Below are positions 1 to 8,362 of a DNA stretch of 64,000 nucleotides, piece after piece. The first letter of the stretch is position 1. Each line of letters starts with the position of its first letter. The DNA is taken from assembly GCF_035994185.1 (NCBI RefSeq), contig NZ_CP108538.1, positions 5,495,501-5,559,500 on the forward strand, read 5' to 3'. A program made the translations under genes and the position numbers. This DNA is from Streptomyces sp. NBC_01217. GTDB taxonomy: Bacteria > Actinomycetota > Actinomycetes > Streptomycetales > Streptomycetaceae. The notes below the pieces were generated by a model. The model saw only the letters and a list, made by a program, of their open reading frames with translations, did not search any database and was not told the origin of the DNA.

Positions 1-1
1 G

Positions 2-1813
2 GCCATCGACGAGGACGAGAAGCGCCGGCTCATCACGCGCACGCTGCGTGAGGCGAAGGCGATCGCCAGGATCCGCAACAACGGCGCGGTGACGGTCTAC
101 GACGTGGTCGACGAGGACGACCGGCCGTGGATCGTGATGGAGCTCATCGAGGGCAAGTCACTCGCCGAGGCCATCCGCGAGGACGGGGTGCTGACGCCGA
201 AGCGCGCCGCCGAGGTCGGCCTCGCCATCCTCGACGTGCTGCGTTCGGCGCACCGCGAGGGCATCCTGCACCGCGATGTGAAGCCGTCCAACGTACTGAT
301 CGCCGAGGACGGCCGGGTCGTGCTGACCGACTTCGGCATCGCCCAGGTCGAGGGCGACCCGTCGGTCACCTCGACGGGCATGCTCGTCGGCGCGCCCTCG
401 TACATCTCCCCGGAGCGCGCACGCGGGCACAAGCCGGGACCGCCCGCCGACCTGTGGTCGCTCGGCGGACTGCTGTACGCCAGCGTCGAGGGCTCCCCGC
501 CCTACGACAAGGGTTCGGCCATCGCCACCCTGACCGCGGTGATGACCGAGCCGCTCGACCCGCCGAAGAACGCCGGTCCACTGGGGGAGGTCATCTACGG
601 CCTGCTCGCCAGGGACCCCGATCAGCGGCTCGACGACGCGGGCGCCCGCGCCCTGCTCAATGACGTGATCCACGCACCCGAGAAGCCGGACCCGGTGGTG
701 CCCCCGCCGGCCGACGCCACCCAGGTCATGGCGCTGCCCGGCAGAACCGCCGCGTCGGGCACCAAGGCGGCGTCGAAGTCCGGGGAGCCGGGCGAGGGCG
801 CCCGGGACCGGCTGCGGGGCGCGCTGCGCTCCGTACGGAACGCGAAGACGACGCCGGCCGCGGCTGTGGGTGCCGCAGCGGCCGCGACGACCGCGCCGCC
901 CCGTCCCTCGACGCCCCCGCCGACCGCTCCCACGGCCGGCCCCACCAAGCCTGCCGGTCCCTCGACGGCGAAGCCGGCCACGGCCTCCGCGTCCGTACCC
1001 GCGCCGCGCCCGGCCACATCGCCCACCACACCGCCCCGCGCATCCATCACGGACGTGGTGCCGCGCCGCACCCTGGCGATCATCGCCGCCGTGATCGCGC
1101 TCGCCGTGCTCGGCACGGTCCTCGCGCTCTCGCTCGGCGGAGACGGCGAGGGCGACGCGAAGGGCGGCGGCGCCAAGGACGACAAGTCCACCTCGGCCGG
1201 AGCCGCGGCGACGAGCGGGGGCACCGCGGACACCGACAGCAGCGGCAGTGGCAAGGACCAGAGCGGCAGTCAGGACCAGGGCAAGGGCAAGGACGACAGC
1301 TCGGACAAGGGGGCGGACGGTTCGAAGGGTGACGCCCCGGACGCCGCCGACGCGCTGCCCGCCGGATACCGGACGGTGAAGAACAATCAGTTCCACTTCA
1401 CGATGGCGATGCCCGGGAACTTCCGGCTCACCGACACGGCCGGGCGCAACTCCGGCGGTATCTACAACGTCGACGGGGGCTTCCCGCGCGTCCAGGTCGA
1501 CTACACCGATTCCCCCGGCGGCGACGCCGCCGCGGCCTGGAACGCGGCGAGGAGCGCCGTCGCGGCCAGCAGCAACGGCTACCGCCACATCGGTGTGGAC
1601 AAGGTGCAGTACAACGGCTACCCGACTGTCGCCGACTGGCAGTTCGAGCGCACCCAGCAGGGCCAGCGGATTCACGTGCTGAACCGGGGCTTCAAGGTCG
1701 ACGCCACCCACGGCTACGCGATCATGATCAGCTGCAAGGCCGACGAGTGGGACGGCAAGGAATGCCGGACACTGCGCAAGACGGCGTTCGACACATTCGA
1801 GCCCACCGACTGA
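2..1813 (+). CDS. Membrane Ser/Thr protein kinase, 5' end outside window
   Basis: About 603 residues are visible; the reading frame is open from the first bases, so the start codon and the N-lobe (P-loop and catalytic Lys) lie upstream of the window. The visible part has the catalytic loop HRDVKPSN (near 269-292), DFG in LTDFGIAQ, the SPER form of the APE motif, and a C-lobe ending near 665. A Pro/Ala/Thr-rich juxtamembrane stretch, one membrane helix (about 1070-1135) and a Ser/Gly/Asp-rich linker follow. The C-terminal outside domain (about 1365-1810) begins GYRTVKNNQFHF and is not a PASTA domain. It should be an active Hanks-type kinase with its catalytic domain in the cytoplasm. It is the first of three kinase-like genes in tandem. 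From memory, S. coelicolor has a similar kinase cluster linked to spore-wall synthesis; I could not check this. Confidence 0.9.
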   Translation, partial: AIDEDEKRRLITRTLREAKAIARIRNNGAVTVYDVVDEDDRPWIVMELIEGKSLAEAIREDGVLTPKRAAEVGLAILDVLRSAHREGILHRDVKPSNVLIAEDGRVVLTDFGIAQVEGDPSVTSTGMLVGAPSYISPERARGHKPGPPADLWSLGGLLYASVEGSPPYDKGSAIATLTAVMTEPLDPPKNAGPLGEVIYGLLARDPDQRLDDAGARALLNDVIHAPEKPDPVVPPPADATQVMALPGRTAASGTKAASKSGEPGEGARDRLRGALRSVRNAKTTPAAAVGAAAAATTAPPRPSTPPPTAPTAGPTKPAGPSTAKPATASASVPAPRPATSPTTPPRASITDVVPRRTLAIIAAVIALAVLGTVLALSLGGDGEGDAKGGGAKDDKSTSAGAAATSGGTADTDSSGSGKDQSGSQDQGKGKDDSSDKGADGSKGDAPDAADALPAGYRTVKNNQFHFTMAMPGNFRLTDTAGRNSGGIYNVDGGFPRVQVDYTDSPGGDAAAAWNAARSAVAASSNGYRHIGVDKVQYNGYPTVADWQFERTQQGQRIHVLNRGFKVDATHGYAIMISCKADEWDGKECRTLRKTAFDTFEPTD

Positions 1814-1921
1814 TCCGCGGGTGAAGGGTGAAAAGGGCCTGGATGCGCCGACCCTGCCGCGCGGCCGTCACTTGCCACGTATCGTGAGAGCCTGAAGACC
1901 GTACGCAGCCAAAATGGTGGG

Positions 1922-1950
1922 TCAATTGCACGGTAAGTGACCGCAATTGA
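1922..1950. repeat. Inverted repeat upstream of pseudokinase gene
   Basis: TCAATTGC at 1922-1929 is matched by GCAATTGA at 1943-1950, with 13 bases between. It is unusually AT-rich for this genome and lies 53 bases before the preferred start at 2003. It could be an operator or a weak hairpin in the leader. It overlaps an alternative upstream GTG start at 1937. Confidence 0.4.
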
Positions 1951-2002
1951 AGGATTGGTGCGGTCATCGTGGCCGGGGGACAGCGCGCTCTGGGGAGGCG
2001 TC

Positions 2003-4744
2003 GTGGACGACTATGCGGGTCGGGTGCTTGCCGACCGCTACCGCCTTCCGTTGCCGCCGTCCGATGAGTACGAGCTGGTCGAGACCCGGGCGTTCGACAC
2101 CTACAGCGGGCAGGAAGTCCTGGTCCGGCAGGTGCCGTTGCCCGAGGTGGTGGATGCCGAGGTGCTCGACGGGGGTGGTGCGGCACCGGCGGCCCGGCGG
2201 GTCACCGGGCGGGCCGTGCGGCGGTCCACGGATCCGGCGGTCCGGCGTGCCATCGAGGCGGCGCAGGCGGCGGCCCAGGTTCCCGATCACCCCCGGCTCG
2301 ACCAGGTCTTCGATGTGTTCGCGGAGGCGGGCTCGCTCTGGATCGTGAGCGAACTGGTCATGGCCCGCCCGCTCGCGGCCCTGCTCGCCGAGCGCCCGCT
2401 CAATCCCTTCCGGGCCGCCGAGATCGGCTCCGACGTGCTGACGGCGCTGCGGGTGCTGCACGCCCATGGCTGGACCCACCGCAACATCACCGTCCGTACG
2501 GTGCTGGTCTGCGACGACGGCCGCGTCATGCTGACCGGTCTGGCGGCCGGGGCGGCGGAGGAGGCGCTCTGCGGTTACGTACCGACGCCCCGGCCCGACG
2601 ACGAGGACGAGGGTGGGTACGGCGGCCGGCCGGCGTACGAGGCGGGTCCGGACGGGCCGTACGCGGCGACCCCCGCCGAGGTGCCGGCCTCGCGCGGCCC
2701 TGCTGCGATCGAGACGGGCCGGGCGGCCGGTGACCCGTACGGCGCTCCCGGCGTCGACGAGCCGCAGTCCGGCGAGCTGGAGACCGTGCGGCGGCCGGGC
2801 AACCCCGTCGTTCCGGCGCCCGCGCCCGAGGCGGGCAGCGCCGCGCAGTTGAGGGCCGAGCGCGCCGGAGCCATCGCCGCCTACCGCGCGGGCGCCCGCG
2901 CCGCCGCCCGGATCGGCGAGGAACAGCGCCGGGCCGGGGCGGGCGAGGCGGAGGACACCGGCGGTCTCCCGGCCCAGCGCCCCGTACGGCCGGAAGGGAC
3001 GGACGGTGCGCGACCGTCCGACGCGGACCACGCAGGCCCACAGCCGACCGGCCCCTGGGACCGGCCCGCCGAGAGCCCGTACGCCGCAGACCCGTACACC
3101 GCAGACCCGTACGAACACGATTCGTTCGAAGACGGTTCGGACGACGAGGACGACGACGGCCATGGCGGCGACGGACAGTCGCCGCCCGGGCGGCGACTGC
3201 ATCTCACCGGCACCTGGAGCGACGGCCCCGGAGCCGGGCGCCCCGTCCCCGCCGGAGGCTCGGGCGAGGACGCCCTGCGCGCCGACGCCCGCCGCCACGG
3301 CACCCCCAGCCCCCCGGCACTGCCCGCGCACCAGCCCGAAAAGCAGCAACCGCCGGGCCGCTGGGACGACATCGTCGCGAGCGGCCGTACGGGCCCCGCC
3401 TACCGCGGCCCCGCCACCACCCTCGCCGCCGAGCGCGCCCGGCAGACCCGGATCGCCGTGGTCGGCGCGGTCACCGAGCGCTGGGCGCCCGAGCAGGCAG
3501 GCCCCGTCCACGAGAACTGGCAGCTGGCGCCGCCGATCGGCCCCGCCACCGACCTCTGGGCGCTCGGCGCGCTGCTCTACCGCGCCGTCCAGGGCCACGC
3601 CCCCTACCCCGAGGAGAACGCGGCCGAGCTCGTCCAGATGGTGTGCGGGGAGCCGCCCGCCTTCGCCGAGGAATGCGGTCCGCTGCGCCCCGTCGTCGAG
3701 TCGCTGCTGCGCCAGGATCCCACCGAGCGCCCGGACTTCGAGGAGCTGCGCGGCTGGCTGCGCTCGCTCGTACGGTCGGCGCCCGAGCCCGAGGCCGGTC
3801 TGGACGTCGTGCCGCTGCCGTCCGTCGACAGCACCCGGCTTCCCGTCGTACGCCGCCGGGGCGAGCTGGTCCGCAGGCGCCGAGGCCGCCTCGGCAGTGC
3901 TTCCGCGCACGGCCGCCACCGCCAGACGAGGGAGCGACCCGAGCGGTACGAGAAGCCGCGGCCGCCGCGCGAGCCCAAGGGCCCCAAGGCGCTGCGCACC
4001 CCGCCGCCCCGCCCCCGGCCGGGCGAGGGCCGGGCGCCGCGCCGGCTGGGGCGGGTGCTTCTGGTGCTGATCCTGCTGGCCCTGGTCGCCGCCATCGCGT
4101 ACGCCGTGATGTTCATGCCCAAGGCCGACGGCGAATCCGGTGCCCGCTCCACGGGCCCGGCGTCATCGACGTCCGGTCCGCCGGAGGCATCCGGTTCTCC
4201 GGAGCCCGGCGGCGGTGCGTCCGGCGGGCCGTCGCCCTCGCAGCCCTCCGGCGAGCAGCAGCCGCAGACCAGCCGCTCCGCCGTCGCGCTCGCCCCCGGC
4301 TACGTCCTGCGCAAGGATCCCGAGGGCTTCGAGGTCGGTGTGCTCAAGGCCTGGCAGCGCAGCCCGGCCAACGCGGACCGTCAGATCCGTTACGGCAGCG
4401 ACGGCTTCAGCCTGCTGATCGTTCCCGGCCGCGACACCGTCAAGGCCAACGGCGACGACCCGCTGGCCTACCAGGCCGACAAGGAGCTGGAGCTGCAGCC
4501 GTTCCGCGACTCCAGCTGGTCGGGGTCGAGCGGACTGCGTCGGATCGACGTCGGCCGACAGGCCATGGCCGAGGGCCAGTTCACCTGGCAGGACGCCAAC
4601 GGCCGCGAGGTGTACGCCCGTAACCTCGTGATGATTGTCGACGGCCGCTACCACATCCTCCAGGTCATCGGCCCGGAGAACCAGCGCGACAAGGTTTCGG
4701 ACATCTATGAACAAGCCATCGCCTCCTATCGCGTGACGCCCTGA
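2003..4744 (+). CDS. Membrane pseudokinase with large activation-segment insertion
   Basis: 913 residues. I chose GTG at 2003 because it follows GGGGAGG by 4 bases and gives the family-like opening AGRVLADRYRLP; GTG at 1937 is possible but lacks both. The kinase fold is recognisable but its catalytic residues are gone. There is no glycine-rich loop, the VAxK lysine is Arg (LVRQ), the HRD loop is HRN (residues 159-161), and DFG is replaced by TGL (about 178-180). Between that site and the APE-like APEQ (about 495-498) lie roughly 300 residues of low-complexity acidic/Pro/Arg sequence with PYxADPY repeats, where about 25-30 residues are normal. The C-lobe (ATDLWALGALLYRAV) is kept. One membrane helix (about 686-705) and an outside domain beginning GYVLRKDPEGF follow, related to those of both flanking kinases. 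It is probably a scaffold or regulator of the neighbouring kinases; that role is inference. Confidence 0.85.
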   Translation: MDDYAGRVLADRYRLPLPPSDEYELVETRAFDTYSGQEVLVRQVPLPEVVDAEVLDGGGAAPAARRVTGRAVRRSTDPAVRRAIEAAQAAAQVPDHPRLDQVFDVFAEAGSLWIVSELVMARPLAALLAERPLNPFRAAEIGSDVLTALRVLHAHGWTHRNITVRTVLVCDDGRVMLTGLAAGAAEEALCGYVPTPRPDDEDEGGYGGRPAYEAGPDGPYAATPAEVPASRGPAAIETGRAAGDPYGAPGVDEPQSGELETVRRPGNPVVPAPAPEAGSAAQLRAERAGAIAAYRAGARAAARIGEEQRRAGAGEAEDTGGLPAQRPVRPEGTDGARPSDADHAGPQPTGPWDRPAESPYAADPYTADPYEHDSFEDGSDDEDDDGHGGDGQSPPGRRLHLTGTWSDGPGAGRPVPAGGSGEDALRADARRHGTPSPPALPAHQPEKQQPPGRWDDIVASGRTGPAYRGPATTLAAERARQTRIAVVGAVTERWAPEQAGPVHENWQLAPPIGPATDLWALGALLYRAVQGHAPYPEENAAELVQMVCGEPPAFAEECGPLRPVVESLLRQDPTERPDFEELRGWLRSLVRSAPEPEAGLDVVPLPSVDSTRLPVVRRRGELVRRRRGRLGSASAHGRHRQTRERPERYEKPRPPREPKGPKALRTPPPRPRPGEGRAPRRLGRVLLVLILLALVAAIAYAVMFMPKADGESGARSTGPASSTSGPPEASGSPEPGGGASGGPSPSQPSGEQQPQTSRSAVALAPGYVLRKDPEGFEVGVLKAWQRSPANADRQIRYGSDGFSLLIVPGRDTVKANGDDPLAYQADKELELQPFRDSSWSGSSGLRRIDVGRQAMAEGQFTWQDANGREVYARNLVMIVDGRYHILQVIGPENQRDKVSDIYEQAIASYRVTP

Positions 4745-4874
4745 ACACTGGCCGTGCGCCCGGCGGATCGTCGCGGGGCGACAAGCATCACAGTGCGGTC
4801 TCGTGGGGGATGCGAGGTTCCGTGGCCGTGCACCCCTCCGTAATCTGGCCTTCGAAGGAACGGGGCGGGGATAC

Positions 4875-6548
4875 GTGGATCGATCACAGGGAACGGACGC
4901 GGGACTGGTGCTGGCCGGGAGATACCGGCTCGGCGAAGTGCTCGGTCGCGGCGGCATGGGCAAGGTCTGGCGCGCCCACGACGAGGTGCTGCACCGCACC
5001 GTCGCGGTCAAGGAGCTGACCGCCGGGCTGTACGTCGCCGAGGCCGACCGGATCGTGCTGCACGCCCGTACGCAGAAGGAGGCCCGCGCGGCCGCGCGGA
5101 TCACGCACCCGGGCGTGGTCACCGTCCATGACGTGATCGAGTACGACAACCGGCCCTGGATCGTCATGCAGTACGTCGACGGTCCGTCACTCGCCGACGC
5201 GGCCAAGGAGTCCGGCGACATCGAGCCGCGCGAGGCCGCCAGGATCGGCCTCCATGTGCTGGGCGCCCTGCGCGCCGCGCACGGCGCGGGCGTCCTGCAC
5301 CGGGACGTGAAGCCCGGCAACGTACTCCTCGCCAGCGACGGCCGGGTGCTGCTCACCGACTTCGGGATCGCGGCGATAGAGGGCGACTCGACCATCACCA
5401 GGACCGGTGAACTGGTCGGCTCCATCGACTATCTGGCGCCCGAGCGGGTACGCGGCGGCGATCCCGGCCCCGCGTCCGACCTGTGGTCCCTCGGCGCCAC
5501 GCTCTACACCGCGGTCGAGGGGCGCTCGCCGTTTCGCCGTACGTCACTGATCTCCACCATGCAGGCCGTCGTCACCGAGGAACCGCCACCGCCCGGGAGA
5601 GCGGGCCCGCTGGCCCCGGTGATCACCGCGCTGCTCCGCAAGGATCCCGACGACCGTCCGTCGGCGGCGGAGACGGAGCGGATGCTGCTCGACGCCATGG
5701 AGGGCCGTGAGCCCCGGGCCGCCCAGGCGTACGTCCCCACGCAGCGTGTCCCCGACGAGGTCCTGCGCACATTCGCCCCGGACGGCCCGTCCGGGGCGAG
5801 CCCGGCGGGCACGGCTCAACTGCCCCGTCCGGCCGCCGGTTCCGCCGCCGTCCCGATGCCGGCCCGGGTGACCGGGCGCAGCCGTGGCCGCTGGCGCACG
5901 ACGGTCCTGGTCATCGCCGCGGCCGCGCTGGTCGGCGGCGGCGTGGGGATCGCCGCGATGAAGTACGGGGACCGTGCCGACCGGCTCGCCGAGCGCAGAG
6001 GGACGGGCACGCACGCGACCGACAACCGCGAAAAGCCCGTCACCACGCCCACACCCACGCCGAAGCCCGATGCTCCGGGCAAGGACGTACCCGACGGCTG
6101 GTACCGGGTGGACGACCCCGAGGGCTTCAGCCTGATCGTGCCCGACGGCTGGCAGCGCCGGGCGGACGGCAACCAGGTCGACTACACCCCGGACAACGGC
6201 GTGCACTACATCCGGATCAGCGTCGACCCGTCACCCGACTTCGAGAACTCCTATATGCACATGCTGAACCTGGAGAAGAAGCTCGCCGAGCGGCTGCCCG
6301 AGTACCAGCGCCAGACCCTGCACTCCAACACGTACCGCGACCACGCGGGTTCGCTCTGGGAGTTCACCTGGACCGAGACCAAGAACCACCCCGGCCCGCG
6401 TCATGCGATCGACCAGATGTACTACGAGGACACGGGCGGCCCGGAGTACGCGTTGTACATGACGGGCCCGGCATCGGACTGGGACACGACCCGGGAGCAG
6501 TTCGACACGATGCTCCGCGGATGGCGTGCGCCCGGCAGCTCCGACTGA
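4875..6548 (+). CDS. Membrane Ser/Thr protein kinase
   Basis: 557 residues. GTG at 4875 is preferred because AAGGAACGGGG lies just upstream and the kinase domain begins AGRYRLGEVLGRGG; GTG at 4803 is in frame but has no support. Motifs are intact: P-loop GRGGMG (24-29), VAVK with Lys46, HRDVKPGN (H142, D144), DFG (D162), APER (about 188) and the C-lobe Trp in SDLWSLG. A Pro-rich linker, one membrane helix (about 338-364), a Pro/Thr stalk and an outside domain beginning WYRVDDPEGFSL follow. It should be an active kinase and a candidate partner of the adjacent pseudokinase, whose outside domain is similar. No PASTA repeats are present, so muropeptide sensing of the PknB type is not implied. Confidence 0.92.
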   Translation: MDRSQGTDAGLVLAGRYRLGEVLGRGGMGKVWRAHDEVLHRTVAVKELTAGLYVAEADRIVLHARTQKEARAAARITHPGVVTVHDVIEYDNRPWIVMQYVDGPSLADAAKESGDIEPREAARIGLHVLGALRAAHGAGVLHRDVKPGNVLLASDGRVLLTDFGIAAIEGDSTITRTGELVGSIDYLAPERVRGGDPGPASDLWSLGATLYTAVEGRSPFRRTSLISTMQAVVTEEPPPPGRAGPLAPVITALLRKDPDDRPSAAETERMLLDAMEGREPRAAQAYVPTQRVPDEVLRTFAPDGPSGASPAGTAQLPRPAAGSAAVPMPARVTGRSRGRWRTTVLVIAAAALVGGGVGIAAMKYGDRADRLAERRGTGTHATDNREKPVTTPTPTPKPDAPGKDVPDGWYRVDDPEGFSLIVPDGWQRRADGNQVDYTPDNGVHYIRISVDPSPDFENSYMHMLNLEKKLAERLPEYQRQTLHSNTYRDHAGSLWEFTWTETKNHPGPRHAIDQMYYEDTGGPEYALYMTGPASDWDTTREQFDTMLRGWRAPGSSD

Positions 6549-6572
6549 GGCCCTCCGGACCGTCGCGGCAGG

Positions 6573-6598
6573 CAAAGGGGTCCTGATCAGGGCCTTTG
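6573..6598 (+). terminator. Possible terminator of kinase cluster
   Basis: CAAAGG (6573-6578) pairs with CCTTTG (6593-6598). The loop itself holds the palindrome CCTGATCAGG, and the hairpin is followed by TT. It lies 25 bases after the kinase stop codon. The stem is short and the T-run weak, so this is moderate support only. Confidence 0.45.
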
Positions 6599-6600
6599 TT

Positions 6601-6616
6601 GCCAGTGATCACTGGC
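6601..6616. promoter_or_regulatory. Perfect 16-bp palindrome
   Basis: GCCAGTGATCACTGGC reads identically on both strands. It sits between the kinase terminator candidate and the dehydrogenase gene. It may be the second half of the terminator region or an operator for a dimeric repressor; the sequence alone does not decide. Confidence 0.4.
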
Positions 6617-6641
6617 TGGTTTGTGTGGACTGTGAAAACCC

Positions 6642-6657
6642 GTTACTCACGGGTACC
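6642..6657. promoter_or_regulatory. Candidate operator upstream of dehydrogenase
   Basis: GTTACTCACGGGTACC is an imperfect dyad with half-sites of the form GnTAC and GTAnC. It lies 33 bases before the ATG of the succinate-semialdehyde dehydrogenase gene, around where a promoter would be. The shape resembles sites bound by TetR-type repressors in actinobacteria, but I cannot name the regulator. Confidence 0.35.
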
Positions 6658-6689
6658 CAAAGCGTGCGGCTGGCCGTACTCTCGCCCTC

Positions 6690-8312
6690 ATGACGGACTC
6701 GCAGGCCTCCACGTCCACTCCCGCAGCCGGCACCAACCCCGTGGCCCCCGCCCCCGCGGGCGTGCGCACCGCCGCCGATGTGGTGACACCCGAGGTGATC
6801 GCCCGGCTGACCCGTGGTGTGGCCGGCTCCGGCCGTACGGCCAACCACACCCCGTTCACCGGGGAGAAGCTGGCCGATCTGCCCGAGTCCACGCCCGAGG
6901 ACGTGGCGACGGCCTTCGAGCGGGCCCGTGCCGCCCAGGGAGCCTGGGCCGCGACCTCCGTCCGCGCCAGGGCGGCCGTCCTGCTCCGCTTCCACGACCT
7001 CGTGCTCAGCCGGCAGGCCGAGGTGCTCGACCTCATCCAGCTGGAGACCGGCAAGGCCCGGCTGCACGCCCACGAGGAGTTGCAGGCGGTCGCCGTCTGC
7101 GCCCGGCACTACGGGCGCAGGGCGTCCGCGTATCTGAAGCCGAAGCGGCACACCGGAGTCGTACCGACGCTGACCAAGGTCACCGAGCTGCGCCAGCCGC
7201 GCGGCGTCATCGGCCAGATCGCGCCGTGGAACTACCCGTTGGAGCTGTCCGTCGGCGATGCGCTGCCCGCGTTCGTCTCCGGCAACGCCGTCGTGATGAA
7301 GCCCGACACCGAGACCGCGCTGACCGCGCTGTGGGCCCGGGACCTCCTGATCGAGGCCGGACTGCCCGCCGAGGTGTTCCAGATCGTCCTCGGTGACGGA
7401 CCGGTCGTCGGCCCCGAGGTCGTCAAGCACGCCGACTACGTCTCGTTCACCGGCTCCACCCGCACCGGCCGCGAGGTCGCCCGGGGCGCCGCCGCCCGCC
7501 TTGTCGGGGTCTCGCTGGAGCTCGGCGGCAAGAACGCCATGCTGGTCCTCAAGGACGCCGATGTGGAGAAGGCCGCCGCGGGCGCCGTCCGCGCCTGCTT
7601 CTCCTCCGCCGGTCAGCTCTGCATCTCCATCGAGCGGCTCTACGTCCACGAGTCCGTCGCCGACGACTTCGTGGCCCGCTTCGCCGCCCGTACGAAGGCG
7701 ATGCGGCTCGGCAACTCCCTCGCCTACGGCGCCGACATGGGCTCCCTGGTGGGTGAGCGCCAGCTGGAGACCGTCACCCGGCATGTCGCGGAGGCCGTCG
7801 AGAAGGGCGCCAAGCTCGTCGCGGGCGGCGCCGCCCGCCCCGACATCGGCCCGCTGTTCTACGAGCCGACCATCCTCGACGGCGTCGAGGCGCCGATGGC
7901 CGTATGCAACGAGGAGACCTTCGGCCCGGTCGTCTCCATCTACCGCTTCACCGACGAGGACGAGGCCGTCGCCCTCGCCAACGCCACCCCGTACGGCCTG
8001 AATTCGAGCGTCTGGACCAAGGACTCCAGGCGCGGCCACCAGGTCGCGGCCCGGCTGCGGACCGGCACGGTCAACATCAACGAGGGGTACGCCCCCGCGT
8101 ACGGCAGCGTGCAGTCCCCGATGGGCGGCATGAAGGACTCCGGTCTCGGCCGGCGGCACGGCTCCGAGGGCATCCTCAAGTACACCGAGGCGCAGACCGT
8201 CGCCCAGCAGAGGCTGATTCCGCTCGCCCCGTCCTTCGGCATGGACGACGCGAAGTACGCGGCTTTCATGACCCGCAGCCTGAAGGCGATGAAGGCGTTC
8301 CGCCTGCGCTGA
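6690..8312 (+). CDS. gabD2: Succinate-semialdehyde dehydrogenase (NAD(P)+)
   Basis: 540 residues, aldehyde dehydrogenase superfamily, cytoplasmic. It oxidises succinic semialdehyde to succinate, the last step of the GABA shunt. Seen in the sequence: IAPWNYPL (cofactor and tunnel region), GSTRTGREV, the general-base glutamate in LELGGKNAML, and the catalytic cysteine in SSAGQLCISIER. The length and the LCIS context resemble the GabD2 branch, but this family overlaps with other aldehyde dehydrogenases, so the substrate is an inference. No clear ribosome-binding site precedes ATG 6690, while a TACTCT -10-like hexamer ends 7 bases before it, suggesting leaderless transcription. A GMC oxidoreductase gene starts 50 bases downstream and is probably in the same operon. 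Confidence 0.85.
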   Translation: MTDSQASTSTPAAGTNPVAPAPAGVRTAADVVTPEVIARLTRGVAGSGRTANHTPFTGEKLADLPESTPEDVATAFERARAAQGAWAATSVRARAAVLLRFHDLVLSRQAEVLDLIQLETGKARLHAHEELQAVAVCARHYGRRASAYLKPKRHTGVVPTLTKVTELRQPRGVIGQIAPWNYPLELSVGDALPAFVSGNAVVMKPDTETALTALWARDLLIEAGLPAEVFQIVLGDGPVVGPEVVKHADYVSFTGSTRTGREVARGAAARLVGVSLELGGKNAMLVLKDADVEKAAAGAVRACFSSAGQLCISIERLYVHESVADDFVARFAARTKAMRLGNSLAYGADMGSLVGERQLETVTRHVAEAVEKGAKLVAGGAARPDIGPLFYEPTILDGVEAPMAVCNEETFGPVVSIYRFTDEDEAVALANATPYGLNSSVWTKDSRRGHQVAARLRTGTVNINEGYAPAYGSVQSPMGGMKDSGLGRRHGSEGILKYTEAQTVAQQRLIPLAPSFGMDDAKYAAFMTRSLKAMKAFRLR

Positions 8313-8362
8313 ACCCCCGTCACGACGCAGCACGTTCTGCCCTTTTCGTACCGAGGAGAGCC

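Noticed and set aside
158..1711. Long antisense open frame opposite the first kinase gene
   Set aside because: Long antisense frames are expected in DNA with very high third-position GC. It has no ribosome-binding site, known domain or sensible composition. The same applies to the other long antisense frames, for example 1964-3919, 14333-15748 and 43891-45948.
1937..2002. Upstream in-frame GTG start for the pseudokinase
   Set aside because: It overlaps an inverted repeat, lacks a ribosome-binding site and adds residues unlike the family N-terminus; GTG 2003 has GGGGAGG.
4875..6548. PASTA-type (PknB-like) kinase
   Set aside because: The outside part has no PASTA repeats and is a different beta-rich domain shared with the neighbours.
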